Shown here: positions 1 to 7,101 of the stretch, in pieces
How positions within the stretch are numbered: position 1 is the first letter of the stretch
Layout: the number at the start of each line of letters is the position of its first letter
Source of the DNA: Pedosphaera sp.
GTDB taxonomy: Bacteria; Verrucomicrobiota; Verrucomicrobiia; Limisphaerales; UBA9464
Assembly (NCBI GenBank): GCA_009695405.1
Contig: SIAZ01000104.1
Coordinates: 1 to 11,614 of the forward strand
DNA length: 11,614 nt
Direction of reading: 5' to 3'
Notes under the pieces: model-generated
What the model saw: the letters and a program-made list of their open reading frames with translations, nothing else
What the model was told of the DNA's origin: nothing
Databases searched by the model: none
Translations under genes and position numbers: made by a program

Positions 1-2
1 CG

Positions 3-674
3 ACAACCCTCTATTCTTTGGATTTCACCGAGATTCTCGCTCCCACCGAGGGATGGAAAAACAAGGCGGGAATGAGTATCCCTCTCACCGGTGGAGGTTA
101 CTGGGCGGGTCCCACTCCCGACATCGCCAATGGTATTAGCCTCGAAGAAGCTCTAAAACGGGTGCAACGGGGCCTCACTAACTCTCCCATTTGGGACTAT
201 TGTTCCGCATTTGGGGCCTTCCATTGCCCCGGAGATCTGCGAGCCCGACGCCGCCCAGGAACGGGTTGGGCTTATGACAGCTACTCCAAGGCCAACGGAA
301 TGAATGGGCTCCTCGGCTGAGAATCTTCTCAACCGCCTTACATTAAGGCCGCCGAGGTGGCATCCCCGTCTCAATCTTTTGTCTTCATCGAAGAATCGGA
401 CCCTCGGAATTCGAACTTAGGTACTTGGGTAATCAGCACGGATGCCAAAGGGTGGATTGATCCCTTTGCCATTTTCCACGGCAACTTTAGTACCTTCTCC
501 TTTCAAGACGGTCATTATGAAGGCCATCGCTGGACCGACGCTCGAACCATCAAAGCCGCCAAAGACTCCGCGGTGGGTATTTCAAGTTTTAACTGGGCGG
601 GTGGCGGTGCCACAAATCCTGACTTTCGTTGGGTTTGGGAAAATTACCGCCATCGCAATTGGAAACCCCTCTAA
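3..674 (+). pseudogene. Prepilin-like H-X9-DG protein, 5' truncated by window edge and interrupted by an in-frame TGA
   Basis: The frame is open from the left edge (phase at base 3), so the true start and the expected prepilin N-terminal helix lie outside the window. The visible part has features of type II secretion/type IV pilin-like processing-associated proteins of Verrucomicrobiota, Planctomycetota and Lentisphaerota: a FHCPGD motif (about 222-239), a GWAYDSYSKANGMNG segment, then SQSFVFIEE, and finally H-G-N-F-S-T-F-S-F-Q-D-G beginning at base 477. That last motif is exactly H, nine residues, DG. A single TGA at 318-320 splits it, yet both sides read as one homologous protein in the same frame (...NGMNGLLG, stop, ESSQPPYIKAAEVASP...). 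A TGG-to-TGA nonsense change is the simplest explanation. TGA is an ordinary stop elsewhere in the window. The natural stop is TAA at 672-674. Family assignment is secure. Whether this is a real pseudogene or a sequencing error is open. Members are thought to be exported pseudopilin-like proteins of unknown function. Confidence 0.8.
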
Positions 675-767
675 TTTAGTACGATCAACTTTCCACTGAG
701 CCCGATCGTCTCTGTCAGACCCTGTCTACCCATTGATCTCTCTCGCCTACATCACCTGGTTGTCAGC

Positions 768-1325
768 ATGAGCCGCATCCTTGTTCTCTACGATTCCCAG
801 ACCGGTAATGTCGCTCAGATGGCGCAGTTGATCGCTGAGGGTGCTGCTAGTGTCTCCGGCACTGAGATCCGCATCCTGACAGTGACCGACGCAACCGCAG
901 CCGATGTGGTATGGTGCGATGGACTCGCAGTGGGTAGCCCCACCCATATGGGCCTTCTCTCATGGAAGATGAAACGATTCTGGGATGAAGCCATGGGCCC
1001 TCACTGGATGCAAGTGGACGGTAAAATAGCCTGCGCTTTTAGTAGTGCCGGCGGTTGGGGCGGTGGCATGGAACTGGCCTGCCAATCCCTTCTCACCGTC
1101 CTTATGAATTTCGGTTTTCTCACCTTTGGCGTTACCGACTACGCTGCAAAAATGAGCACACCTCATTACGGTGCAGTGGTGGCCAAAGCCCCGCGCAACG
1201 TGGTTGATCAAGCTGTTTGTCGACTGCTCGGGCGTCGTTTAGCAGAGTGGACAGCTGTGTTCGCCTACGGTCGCAAGGAATTACACCCAATCCTGCGTGT
1301 CGGTGAACGAATGCACCCCGAGTAA
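768..1325 (+). CDS. Flavodoxin/WrbA-like FMN-binding family protein
   Basis: This is a 185-residue protein with a flavodoxin-like fold. The first beta strand (RILVLYDS) runs into an FMN phosphate loop, SQTGNV (residues 10-15). The second flavin-contact region is GSPTHMG (56-62), followed by a WKMKRFWD helix (66-73). A third loop, SSAGGWGGG (92-100), matches the place where WrbA-type proteins carry their STGTGGG-like flavin loop. Such proteins hold FMN non-covalently and act in the cytoplasm as NAD(P)H:quinone oxidoreductases or electron carriers. Which one applies here cannot be decided. The C-terminal helix (about 144-165) fits the family, and the length is close to the usual ~200. The start ATG at 768 is chosen because the first strand begins at residue 3. 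No Shine-Dalgarno sequence is visible before it; the upstream 60 bases are pyrimidine-rich. It appears monocistronic, with a pseudopilin gene before and a long gap after. 'FMN-binding flavodoxin family' is firm; WrbA orthology is not. Confidence 0.85.
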   Translation: MSRILVLYDSQTGNVAQMAQLIAEGAASVSGTEIRILTVTDATAADVVWCDGLAVGSPTHMGLLSWKMKRFWDEAMGPHWMQVDGKIACAFSSAGGWGGGMELACQSLLTVLMNFGFLTFGVTDYAAKMSTPHYGAVVAKAPRNVVDQAVCRLLGRRLAEWTAVFAYGRKELHPILRVGERMHPE

Positions 1326-1396
1326 GGCAAGTGAACCTGTGTCGTCGTCACTTCTAGTTGGAAACATAAATCTCCCTCTTATTTAGATTTTGTGAC

Positions 1397-1588
1397 TCAG
1401 CACGGATTTGCAAAAATGCGGCTTTGAAGTTTTAAATGCGCCTTTGGGCTCCGACTGTTTGGAGTGCAAAAGTCTACAATCTCGCAGCAAATGCGGGAAA
1501 TCCGTCATCAGGTGTCAGCACGGAAGCAAGCCCACTTCACCCGCAGGTAAACTGAGAATTTTTCTGGCCGTTTCACCGAAAAATGCGG
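1397..1588 (+). repeat. Cluster of short repeated words (AAATGCGG x3, TCAGCACGGA x2)
   Basis: AAATGCGG occurs at 1414-1421, 1489-1496 and 1581-1588, with a near copy AAATGCGC at 1434-1441. TCAGCACGGA occurs at 1397-1406 and 1515-1524. The spacing is irregular, so this is not a CRISPR or an iteron array. It may be a decayed dispersed intergenic repeat of the kind common in some Verrucomicrobiota genomes, but that is inference and chance remains possible for words this short. Confidence 0.35.
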
Positions 1589-1644
1589 CGACAATTCAGT
1601 CGTGGTTAAGCGGCCTAGCGAGGTCTTAATTCGATCCAAGTAAG

Positions 1645-1672
1645 TTAAAATTGAGATTTTAAATTTTTTTTT
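1645..1672 (+). terminator. A/T-only hairpin with T9 tract, possible weak terminator
   Basis: TTAAAAT (1645-1651) and ATTTTAA (1656-1662) form a perfect 7-bp inverted repeat around the loop TGAG. One base later comes a run of nine T (1664-1672). The layout is that of a rho-independent terminator reading rightwards. The stem contains only A-T pairs and would be unstable, and the nearest upstream stop codon (flavodoxin, 1325) is over 300 bases away. The same A/T-rich tract could instead be an UP-like element for the promoter candidate next to it. Confidence 0.3.
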
Positions 1673-1699
1673 GAACATCTAAGCGACTTTTTGTCTACT
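1671..1699 (+). promoter_or_regulatory. Candidate promoter of the ABC/Gld-like operon
   Basis: TTGAAC (1671-1676) and TCTACT (1694-1699) are separated by 17 bases and each match 4 of 6 positions of the sigma-70 -35 and -10 boxes. They lie directly downstream of an A/T-rich stretch and about 105 bases before the first operon ATG. The match is weak and the promoter preferences of this lineage are unknown to me. It is recorded because it is the best placed candidate in the gap. Confidence 0.25.
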
Positions 1700-1804
1700 G
1701 TTGGGAATTACGTCTGATGTCTTGGGATTTTCCTGAACCTAAAGCGGTGCTTCAAGCGTTTGGGGTCTGCCAAGTCGGTCAGAATTGCACCTACCATTGA
1801 GTCA

Positions 1805-2770
1805 ATGATCCACGTCGAAAATCTCATAAAAGAATTTGGCCCTAAACGCGCAGTGAACGGTGTTTCGTTCACCGTTAAACGCGGGGAGATCTTGGGTTTC
1901 TTAGGCCCAAACGGTGCCGGAAAGTCGACAACAATGCGGATGATTACTGGATTCATCCCTCCGACTTCTGGAGCCGTCCGCATCGCTGGATTCGATATCT
2001 CTGAGAAACCGATCGAAGCGAAAAAACTGATTGGGTACCTGCCGGAAAGTGCTCCCTGCTATTCGGACATGACGGTCAATGGTTTCCTGAGGTTTACCGC
2101 CGAACTCCGCGGTTTGCGCGGTGCCGCAATTGATTCCGCTGTGGCCAATGTGGCTGGCCTTTGCTTTCTTGAAGGCGTCCTCCATCAAAGTGTCGATACG
2201 CTTTCCAAAGGGTACCGCCACCGCACCTGTTTTGCTCAATCGATCCTTCACGATCCTCAAGTACTGGTGCTTGATGAACCGACCGATGGCCTAGATCCCA
2301 ATCAAAAACACGAGGTTCGCCAAATCATCAAGCGAATGGGCCAAACCAAAGCAATTATCTTTTCCACACACATTCTCGAAGAAGTCGAAGCCTGCTGCAC
2401 TCACGCTATCATTATTGATCACGGTACCGTCGTTGCCAATGGAACTCCCTCGGAACTCAAATCACGGGCAGATAATGCGGGTTCTGTTTCACTCAGAGTT
2501 CACTCCATCGCTGCTGAAACCGTCCGCACTCGCCTTAATAGCCTCTCCTTGTCGGGTAAGGTGACTCTTCAAGGCTCTGACGTGACTGTCACGGCCCGCA
2601 TCTTCCCGAGAGACCGCACTCTGTCCGGTGAACTCGCTCGAGCAGTCGCTGATCTCGCCATCAAAGAAGGTTGGCGTTTCGACGAACTCTATACTGAAGA
2701 AGGGCGCCTCGACGACGTCTTCCGCACTATAACCCTCCCTAACTCAGTCAAATCTACCTCGAAAGACTGA
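1805..2770 (+). CDS. ABC transporter ATP-binding protein, GldA-like
   Basis: This 321-residue cytoplasmic ATPase should energise the permease encoded next. The Walker A motif is GPNGAGKST (34-42). GYLPE (77-81) stands where most ABC proteins have the Q-loop and is typical of the GldA-type branch. The signature is LSKGY (133-137) in place of LSGGQ, another hallmark of that branch. Walker B is VLVLDE (153-158), the D-loop is DGLDP (161-165) and the H-loop His is H189. The ATPase domain ends near residue 215. The remaining ~100 residues form the extra C-terminal domain common in GldA/NatA-like proteins and end with the usual ...LDDVFRTIT segment. I chose the ATG at 1805 because MIHVENLIKEFG matches where family members begin. 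An in-frame ATG at 1760 would add 15 unrelated residues. Neither has a Shine-Dalgarno sequence. It is the first gene of a four-gene operon, with 84 bases to the permease. The family is certain; the substrate and a gliding role are not. Confidence 0.93.
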   Translation: MIHVENLIKEFGPKRAVNGVSFTVKRGEILGFLGPNGAGKSTTMRMITGFIPPTSGAVRIAGFDISEKPIEAKKLIGYLPESAPCYSDMTVNGFLRFTAELRGLRGAAIDSAVANVAGLCFLEGVLHQSVDTLSKGYRHRTCFAQSILHDPQVLVLDEPTDGLDPNQKHEVRQIIKRMGQTKAIIFSTHILEEVEACCTHAIIIDHGTVVANGTPSELKSRADNAGSVSLRVHSIAAETVRTRLNSLSLSGKVTLQGSDVTVTARIFPRDRTLSGELARAVADLAIKEGWRFDELYTEEGRLDDVFRTITLPNSVKSTSKD

Positions 2771-2854
2771 TCCTTCCTCGGTCCCTCTCCCACTACTGTC
2801 GCCACCGTCCCAACCTCGACCACACCCACTTTTGTTCCTCTTTGCTCGAACCTC

Positions 2855-3604
2855 ATGAACGAATCGCTTCGAAACATCTGGACGATACTAAAACGCGAAT
2901 TGACCGGTTACTTTGCTTCACCGGTCGCTTATGTATTTATCGTCATTTTTCTTCTCCTAAACGGCTTCTTCACCTTTATGCTAGGGGGCTTCTTTGAGCA
3001 GGGTGAAGCCTCTCTCTCCCGCCCTTTCTTTAACTGGCACCCTTGGCTCTATCTCTTTCTCGTACCCGCCGCAGGTATGCGTCTCTGGGCTGAGGAACGC
3101 CGAGTTGGGACATTGGAACTTCTCCTGACCATGCCTATTACCGCTTGGCAGGCAATCGTTGGCAAATTCCTCGCCTGCTGGACCTTTCTCGCCCTCGCTT
3201 TGGCTCTCACCTTTCCAGTGGTAATCTCTGTTTTCTACCTCGGTCATCCTGACGGATTAGCTATTATTTCCGGTTACATTGGCAGTTTTCTTCTCGCCGG
3301 TGCTTACCTCTCGGTAACCCTCGCCACCTCAGCTATTACCCGTAACCAAGTCATTAGCTTCATTCTCTCGGTGGTCATCTGCTTCTTTCTCATCCTCGCC
3401 GGATGGGAACCGGTTACAAACCTTCTCGTTCGCTGGGCTCATCCTGATATTGTTGAACTCGTCGCCGGCTTCTCAGTGATGCCTCATTTTGCTAACTTCC
3501 AGCGCGGGGTGGTCGATTTCCGAGACCTTCTTTTCTTTGCCTCAGTTATCGTCTTTAGCCTTTTTAGTACGAGCGTCATTCTCCGCAATCTCCGTGGCGC
3601 CTGA
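2855..3604 (+). CDS. ABC-2 type permease, GldF-like
   Basis: This 249-residue integral membrane protein is the expected partner of the preceding ATPase. About six hydrophobic segments are visible, near residues 22-44, 62-76, 105-129, 134-160, 166-183 and 224-243. Between the second and third lies the motif EERRVGTLELLLTMPIT (80-96), the conserved cytoplasmic coupling region of ABC-2 permeases of the GldF/NosY kind. Near the C terminus, FQRGVVDFRDLLFF (215-228) is also typical. The length fits the family's ~240-250 residues. The start ATG at 2855 gives a short basic N-terminal tail before the first segment, as expected. The 84-base gap upstream has no Shine-Dalgarno sequence and is about three quarters pyrimidine (64 of 84 by my count). 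The next gene starts 22 bases downstream. One permease gene suggests a homodimer in the complex, which is inference. Confidence 0.92.
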   Translation: MNESLRNIWTILKRELTGYFASPVAYVFIVIFLLLNGFFTFMLGGFFEQGEASLSRPFFNWHPWLYLFLVPAAGMRLWAEERRVGTLELLLTMPITAWQAIVGKFLACWTFLALALALTFPVVISVFYLGHPDGLAIISGYIGSFLLAGAYLSVTLATSAITRNQVISFILSVVICFFLILAGWEPVTNLLVRWAHPDIVELVAGFSVMPHFANFQRGVVDFRDLLFFASVIVFSLFSTSVILRNLRGA

Positions 3605-3626
3605 ACCCTTCTTCACAAAACCCGAA

Positions 3627-5501
3627 ATGAAACAGTCCAAATTCCAGACGATTCTCTTTTCCACGGCGGGCGTGGCTCTCGCCTTTATTGCCCTCACCGG
3701 CTTAAATCTGATCTTCAGCCTCGTCCGAGCGCGTCTCGATCTAACCTCGAATAATCTTCACACCCTCTCCGATGGAACTCGCAAGATTCTCGCCAAGATC
3801 GATTCGAATGTTGAAATCCGACTTTATGTCTCTCGCTCGGAAAACCGGATGCCGAGCGCCCTTAAAAATTACGCTCAAGGCATCGAAGACCTTCTTCAAG
3901 AATTCCGCACCGCTTCTGGCAACAAAATTACTATTAAGAAGTTAGATCCAGAACCCGATTCTGAAGCCGAAGACGCCGCAAAACTGGATGGCGTGGAGCC
4001 TGTCTCCCTCGGTCAAATGGGCGCAGATCCTTTTTACTTTGGTCTCGCTGTTAGCCTAGCTCCCGAAACTAAAGCCATCCCCTTCCTCTCACCGCAACGC
4101 GAGAAACTTCTTGAGTACGATCTGGCTCGGGTGGTCTCACAGGTCATCGCTACCAATAAACCCGTCCTTGGGGTTATGTCTCCTCTACCTGTTTTGGGAG
4201 GGCCCGCCGCTGGCAATCCGATGATGATGATGCAACAGCAACGGCAGAGCCAACCTGCTTGGGTTACCTTTAATCAACTAAAGCAAGACTTCACCGTGGA
4301 ACAGGTGCCCATGGACTCCGATTCTATCCCGCCCTCGGTTCAGGTTCTGATTCTCGTTCATCCCAAGGATATAACCGAAAAGGCCCAATTTGCGATCGAC
4401 CAGTTCATTCTGCGCGGGGGCAAAGTCATCGCCTTTCTGGATGCCCTCTGCCTCGCCGATAATCGCAATCCTAATCCCATGGGGATGAACATGGGTGGAG
4501 GTTCTAGTTTGCCAAAGCTCTTGGAGAAATGGGGACTTCAGTTCGATGCCGCTAAGGTGGTCGCTGATCGTACATTCAGTCGGGAATTATCGGGACGTGA
4601 TGGCCGCCCTCAACCCGTTCCAGCCTTCCTCTTTCTTAATGCGGATAGTGTCAATAAAGAGGACGCTGTTACTAGCCAAAGTGACAATCTTTGGCTCCCA
4701 TTTGCTGGAGCATTCACCGGAAAAGCCGCTGAAGGGCTCCGTGCCGATATCCTCCTGAAATCATCGGAAGATTCCCAACTCGTCGACGGTATGACCTCGC
4801 AATTTAACGGTGCCAAAATCCTCGATGACTTTGCGCCGTCACGGACCAATTATCCCCTCGCGATCCGCCTAACCGGCAAATTCAAATCGGCCTTTCCCGA
4901 CGGCAAATCTGGCGACACAAATGCGCCTCCGAGCTTAAAGGAATCCAAAACTGAAACGGCAGTCTATCTCTTCGGTGACGCTGACTTCCTTTACGATACT
5001 TATTCCGTCGAGGTGAACCCCATGTTCGGAGTCGCTGTACCCCGAAATGGAAATCTGGCCTTGGTGCAAAATCTCGTCGAACAAGCCTCCGGCGATGTTA
5101 ATCTCGTCGGAGCACGCGGACGTGCCTCGGTAAGTCGTCCTTTTACTGTCGTTCAAAAAATGGAGTCTGAGGCAAGAGCGCGTTACCAAGGTAAGATTGA
5201 GATCCTTAATAAAAAAGTAGAGAGCCTGCAAAACCAACTGAATCAGGTTCAGATTAAGAAAGAGGGCAATACCTCCAAAATTATCCTCACCAAGGATCAA
5301 CAGGATGCAATCTCTCGATTTAAAGAAGACCAAATTGCCGCTCGTAAGGAACTACGTCGTGAACGGCGCAATTTAGATGTCGAAGTCAAAACTTTGGAAA
5401 ACCGAATCAAATGGATGAACATCGCTCTGATGCCATTCTTTGTTTCCGCTACCGGAATCGCTCTCGCTATAGCTCGCAAAAACCGCACCAACGCTAAATG
5501 A
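3627..5501 (+). CDS. GldG-like ABC auxiliary protein with N- and C-terminal membrane anchors
   Basis: This 624-residue protein is the auxiliary component of the ABC system (GldG / ABC_transp_aux-type). Residues about 10-33 form an N-terminal membrane segment. It is followed by DLTSNNLHTLSDGTRKIL (38-54), the conserved family opening. An extracytoplasmic domain follows, with the PVLGVMSPLPVL and VQVLILVHP strands (179-190, 238-246) and the FILRGGKVIAFLDA segment (260-273). Met/Gln-rich and Met/Gly-rich linkers lie at 198-207 and 284-292. Residues about 510-597 are charged and heptad-like, a probable coiled coil. A second membrane segment (about 597-616) and a basic tail end the protein. The ATG at 3627 is chosen because the membrane segment follows directly. 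The frame is open back to an ATG at 3489, but that would overlap the permease by over 100 bases and add atypical sequence. It overlaps the next gene by ATGA (5498-5501), so translational coupling is likely. The biochemical function of the family is unknown. Confidence 0.88.
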   Translation: MKQSKFQTILFSTAGVALAFIALTGLNLIFSLVRARLDLTSNNLHTLSDGTRKILAKIDSNVEIRLYVSRSENRMPSALKNYAQGIEDLLQEFRTASGNKITIKKLDPEPDSEAEDAAKLDGVEPVSLGQMGADPFYFGLAVSLAPETKAIPFLSPQREKLLEYDLARVVSQVIATNKPVLGVMSPLPVLGGPAAGNPMMMMQQQRQSQPAWVTFNQLKQDFTVEQVPMDSDSIPPSVQVLILVHPKDITEKAQFAIDQFILRGGKVIAFLDALCLADNRNPNPMGMNMGGGSSLPKLLEKWGLQFDAAKVVADRTFSRELSGRDGRPQPVPAFLFLNADSVNKEDAVTSQSDNLWLPFAGAFTGKAAEGLRADILLKSSEDSQLVDGMTSQFNGAKILDDFAPSRTNYPLAIRLTGKFKSAFPDGKSGDTNAPPSLKESKTETAVYLFGDADFLYDTYSVEVNPMFGVAVPRNGNLALVQNLVEQASGDVNLVGARGRASVSRPFTVVQKMESEARARYQGKIEILNKKVESLQNQLNQVQIKKEGNTSKIILTKDQQDAISRFKEDQIAARKELRRERRNLDVEVKTLENRIKWMNIALMPFFVSATGIALAIARKNRTNAK

Positions 5502-6721
5502 ACACGAAGCAACTGGCTCTCCTCGTCGCCGTCGGCGTCGCACTCGGCGGCGGCGGCATCTATGTCCGCAGTCGTCACTCTTCCAGCTTCAAAGAATCCA
5601 GTTCCCAATTGGGCGGAGCGGTCCTTGCCAAGCTCGACGCCTCAACCCTCAGTGGTCTGCGCATCACTTCAGGCACCAATCACCTCAATCTCCTTAAGTT
5701 GGGCGAAGAATGGGTGGTCGCTGAACGGGGTAATTTCCCAGCTAACTTCACTTCTATCGGCGAGTTTGTACGCAAACTCATCGATCTTAAAGTGACTCAA
5801 CCTGTTCAAGTGGGCCCGTCTCGCTTGGCAGCACTTGAATTACTTCCTCCTGATAAATGCGCCAGTGTCCTTGTCGAACTGATCGGCTCAGGTGGCAAAT
5901 CTGTTCACTCGCTCCTCTTGGGCAAAAAAGTGAGCAAAGAAGGTAAGGACGACTCCGGTATGGGCGGAGGAGGTTGGCCTATCGGACGGTATATTATGCT
6001 GGACGGCAAAACCGACTCCATTGCCCTCGTCAATGAACCATTGGCTAATGCCGAACCCAAAGCAGAGGATTGGTTAGAAAAGGAGTGGTTCAAGGTCGAA
6101 CAACCTATCGCGCTCTCTCTTTCCCACGCCGAGATAACCAATAGCTTCGCGCTCAGCCGTACCAATGAGTTTTCCGAATGGTCCCTTACTGGGATCCAAA
6201 CAGGCGAAAAATTGGATACATCCAAGGCGGGGGCCTTCAGCACTCTCCTCAGTGCGGCTAGTTTCGACGATGTCCTCGTCAATCCTCAACCGACAAGCCT
6301 CGGACTCGATACCCCGCTCAAGGCCTCCATACGGACCGCTTCAGGTTGGTCTTATGAAGTTCGCGTTGGTAAAGTTCAGGACGGCGAAAAATACCCAATC
6401 CAATACACTGTCTCCGCTGAAATCCCCTCTCAAAGGCAACCCAGTAAGGATGAAAAGAAAGAGGATGCTGAAAAACTGGATAAAACATTCAATGAGAAAT
6501 TGAAGCTGCAAAAAGACAAGCTAGCCACCGAACAGGCCCGTTCTAAGTGGACCTATTTGGTTAGCAAATGGTCCATCGATCCACTCTTTAAAAAACGGAG
6601 CGACCTCTTCGTAGATCCCAAAGCTGCTGCCACTCCTCCCGGTGAAGGACAAGATGCTTCGCCTATTGATCTTCAGGGCCTCCAAGGCCTCCAAGGCTTA
6701 CCTGGTAAAGGTCAACAATAG
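5498..6721 (+). CDS. DUF4340 domain protein, membrane anchored, with collagen-like C-terminal tail
   Basis: This is a 407-residue protein of unknown function. Residues about 5-23 (LALLVAVGVALGGGG...) form an N-terminal anchor or signal, so the rest should be extracytoplasmic. The body looks like DUF4340: a beta-rich N-terminal module with LKLGEEWVVAERGNFPAN (67-84), and a related second module with LGLDTPLKASIRTASG (268-283). A Lys/Glu-rich segment (315-345) is probably helical. The protein ends with DLQGLQGLQGLPGKGQQ (391-407), three G-L-Q/P triplets resembling a tiny collagen-like repeat. The underlying DNA has a 9-base unit twice in tandem (6680-6697). The start ATG overlaps the stop of the GldG-like gene (ATGA), so the two are almost certainly translated together, supporting a shared complex. 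DUF4340 genes beside GldG-like genes are a recurrent arrangement in Verrucomicrobiota and Planctomycetota to my knowledge. A strong terminator follows 34 bases after the stop. Confidence 0.85.
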   Translation: MNTKQLALLVAVGVALGGGGIYVRSRHSSSFKESSSQLGGAVLAKLDASTLSGLRITSGTNHLNLLKLGEEWVVAERGNFPANFTSIGEFVRKLIDLKVTQPVQVGPSRLAALELLPPDKCASVLVELIGSGGKSVHSLLLGKKVSKEGKDDSGMGGGGWPIGRYIMLDGKTDSIALVNEPLANAEPKAEDWLEKEWFKVEQPIALSLSHAEITNSFALSRTNEFSEWSLTGIQTGEKLDTSKAGAFSTLLSAASFDDVLVNPQPTSLGLDTPLKASIRTASGWSYEVRVGKVQDGEKYPIQYTVSAEIPSQRQPSKDEKKEDAEKLDKTFNEKLKLQKDKLATEQARSKWTYLVSKWSIDPLFKKRSDLFVDPKAAATPPGEGQDASPIDLQGLQGLQGLPGKGQQ

Positions 6722-6754
6722 GCCATCGTCTTCCTTCTAAAGGAATCCGAATCC

Positions 6755-6790
6755 GCCCCGCTCGGCACATAACCGGCGGGGCTGGGTTTT
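6755..6790 (+). terminator. Rho-independent terminator closing the Gld-like operon
   Basis: GCCCCGC (6755-6761) pairs perfectly with GCGGGGC (6776-6782). Inside, after a single bulged T (6762), CGG (6763-6765) pairs with CCG (6773-6775), leaving the 7-base loop CACATAA. TGGGTTTT follows the stem (6783-6790). It lies 34 bases after the DUF4340 stop and before the glutaredoxin start, so the glutaredoxin is probably transcribed separately. Confidence 0.85.
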
Positions 6791-6846
6791 ATAAACTAGG
6801 CCCATCTCAAAACCCAACGTCCCAAACCACTCCAATTCTTTTCGCG

Positions 6847-7101
6847 ATGCTCCCTAAACATACCCGACTTTTCATCAAACCCGGTTGCCCTTGGTGCGAT
6901 GAAGTCATCGAATGGCTCGACTCTCGCAAGTACAACTACGAGAGACTTAATGTCATCGGTTGCGCCTCAGCTCGGGCCGAAATGCGAGAACTGACAGGCC
7001 AATCCAAGGCACCATCTATCGAACTCGACGGCCATGTCCTTGCTGACTTCGGTGCCGACGAATTAGAAGTTTGGCTCACCCAGTTGGGCTATACAGTCTG
7101 A
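6847..7101 (+). CDS. Glutaredoxin-like thiol-disulfide protein (CPWC)
   Basis: This 84-residue cytoplasmic protein has a complete thioredoxin fold of the short glutaredoxin type. The first strand (RLFIKPG) leads into the active site CPWC (14-17). The cis-proline loop is KAPSIELDG (54-62), equivalent to the TVPxVFI-type segment that helps bind glutathione. FGADEL (68-73) stands where glutaredoxins have their GGxxDL turn; the usual glycine pair is absent. Dithiol glutaredoxins reduce protein disulfides or ribonucleotide reductase using glutathione or another low-molecular-weight thiol. Which partner is used here is unknown. The length is typical. The ATG at 6847 lies 56 bases after the terminator hairpin, with no Shine-Dalgarno sequence and a C/A-rich leader. 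It converges on the aldehyde dehydrogenase gene with only 15 bases between stop codons. The family call is firm. Role and redox partner are inference. Confidence 0.88.
   Translation: MLPKHTRLFIKPGCPWCDEVIEWLDSRKYNYERLNVIGCASARAEMRELTGQSKAPSIELDGHVLADFGADELEVWLTQLGYTV

Larger units (their letters stand above)
1326..1804. other. Gene-poor intergenic region (479 bases) with short repeats, hairpin and candidate promoter
   Basis: I see no convincing gene here. A 73-codon open frame (1408-1629, plus) has no recognisable motif, is Lys/Ser/Cys-rich, and coincides with short repeated words, so I do not call it. The left half (about 1390-1590) contains the repeats described separately. The right half (about 1640-1700) is strongly A/T-rich and holds an inverted repeat, a T run and a weak promoter-like sequence. 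Bases 1700-1804 would form the leader of the following ABC operon; no Shine-Dalgarno sequence is seen. Confidence 0.6.

Noticed and set aside
681..709. ACGATC...GATCGT inverted repeat after the H-X9-DG gene
   Set aside because: A 6-bp stem with a 17-base loop and no T tract; likely chance.
1408..1629. Open frame of 73 codons in the large intergenic gap
   Set aside because: No recognisable domain, no ribosome binding site, odd composition, and it coincides with repeated short words; more likely non-coding.
1760..1804. Earlier ATG for the ABC ATPase
   Set aside because: The 15 added residues do not resemble family N termini; MIHVENLIKEFG at 1805 does.
3489..3626. Upstream in-frame extension of the GldG-like gene to an ATG at 3489
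   Set aside because: It would overlap the permease gene by more than 100 bases, and family-typical sequence with the membrane anchor begins right after the ATG at 3627.
4221..4232. ATG tandem repeat giving four Met in the GldG-like protein
   Set aside because: Short in-frame low-complexity linker; not evidence for an internal start or regulatory repeat.
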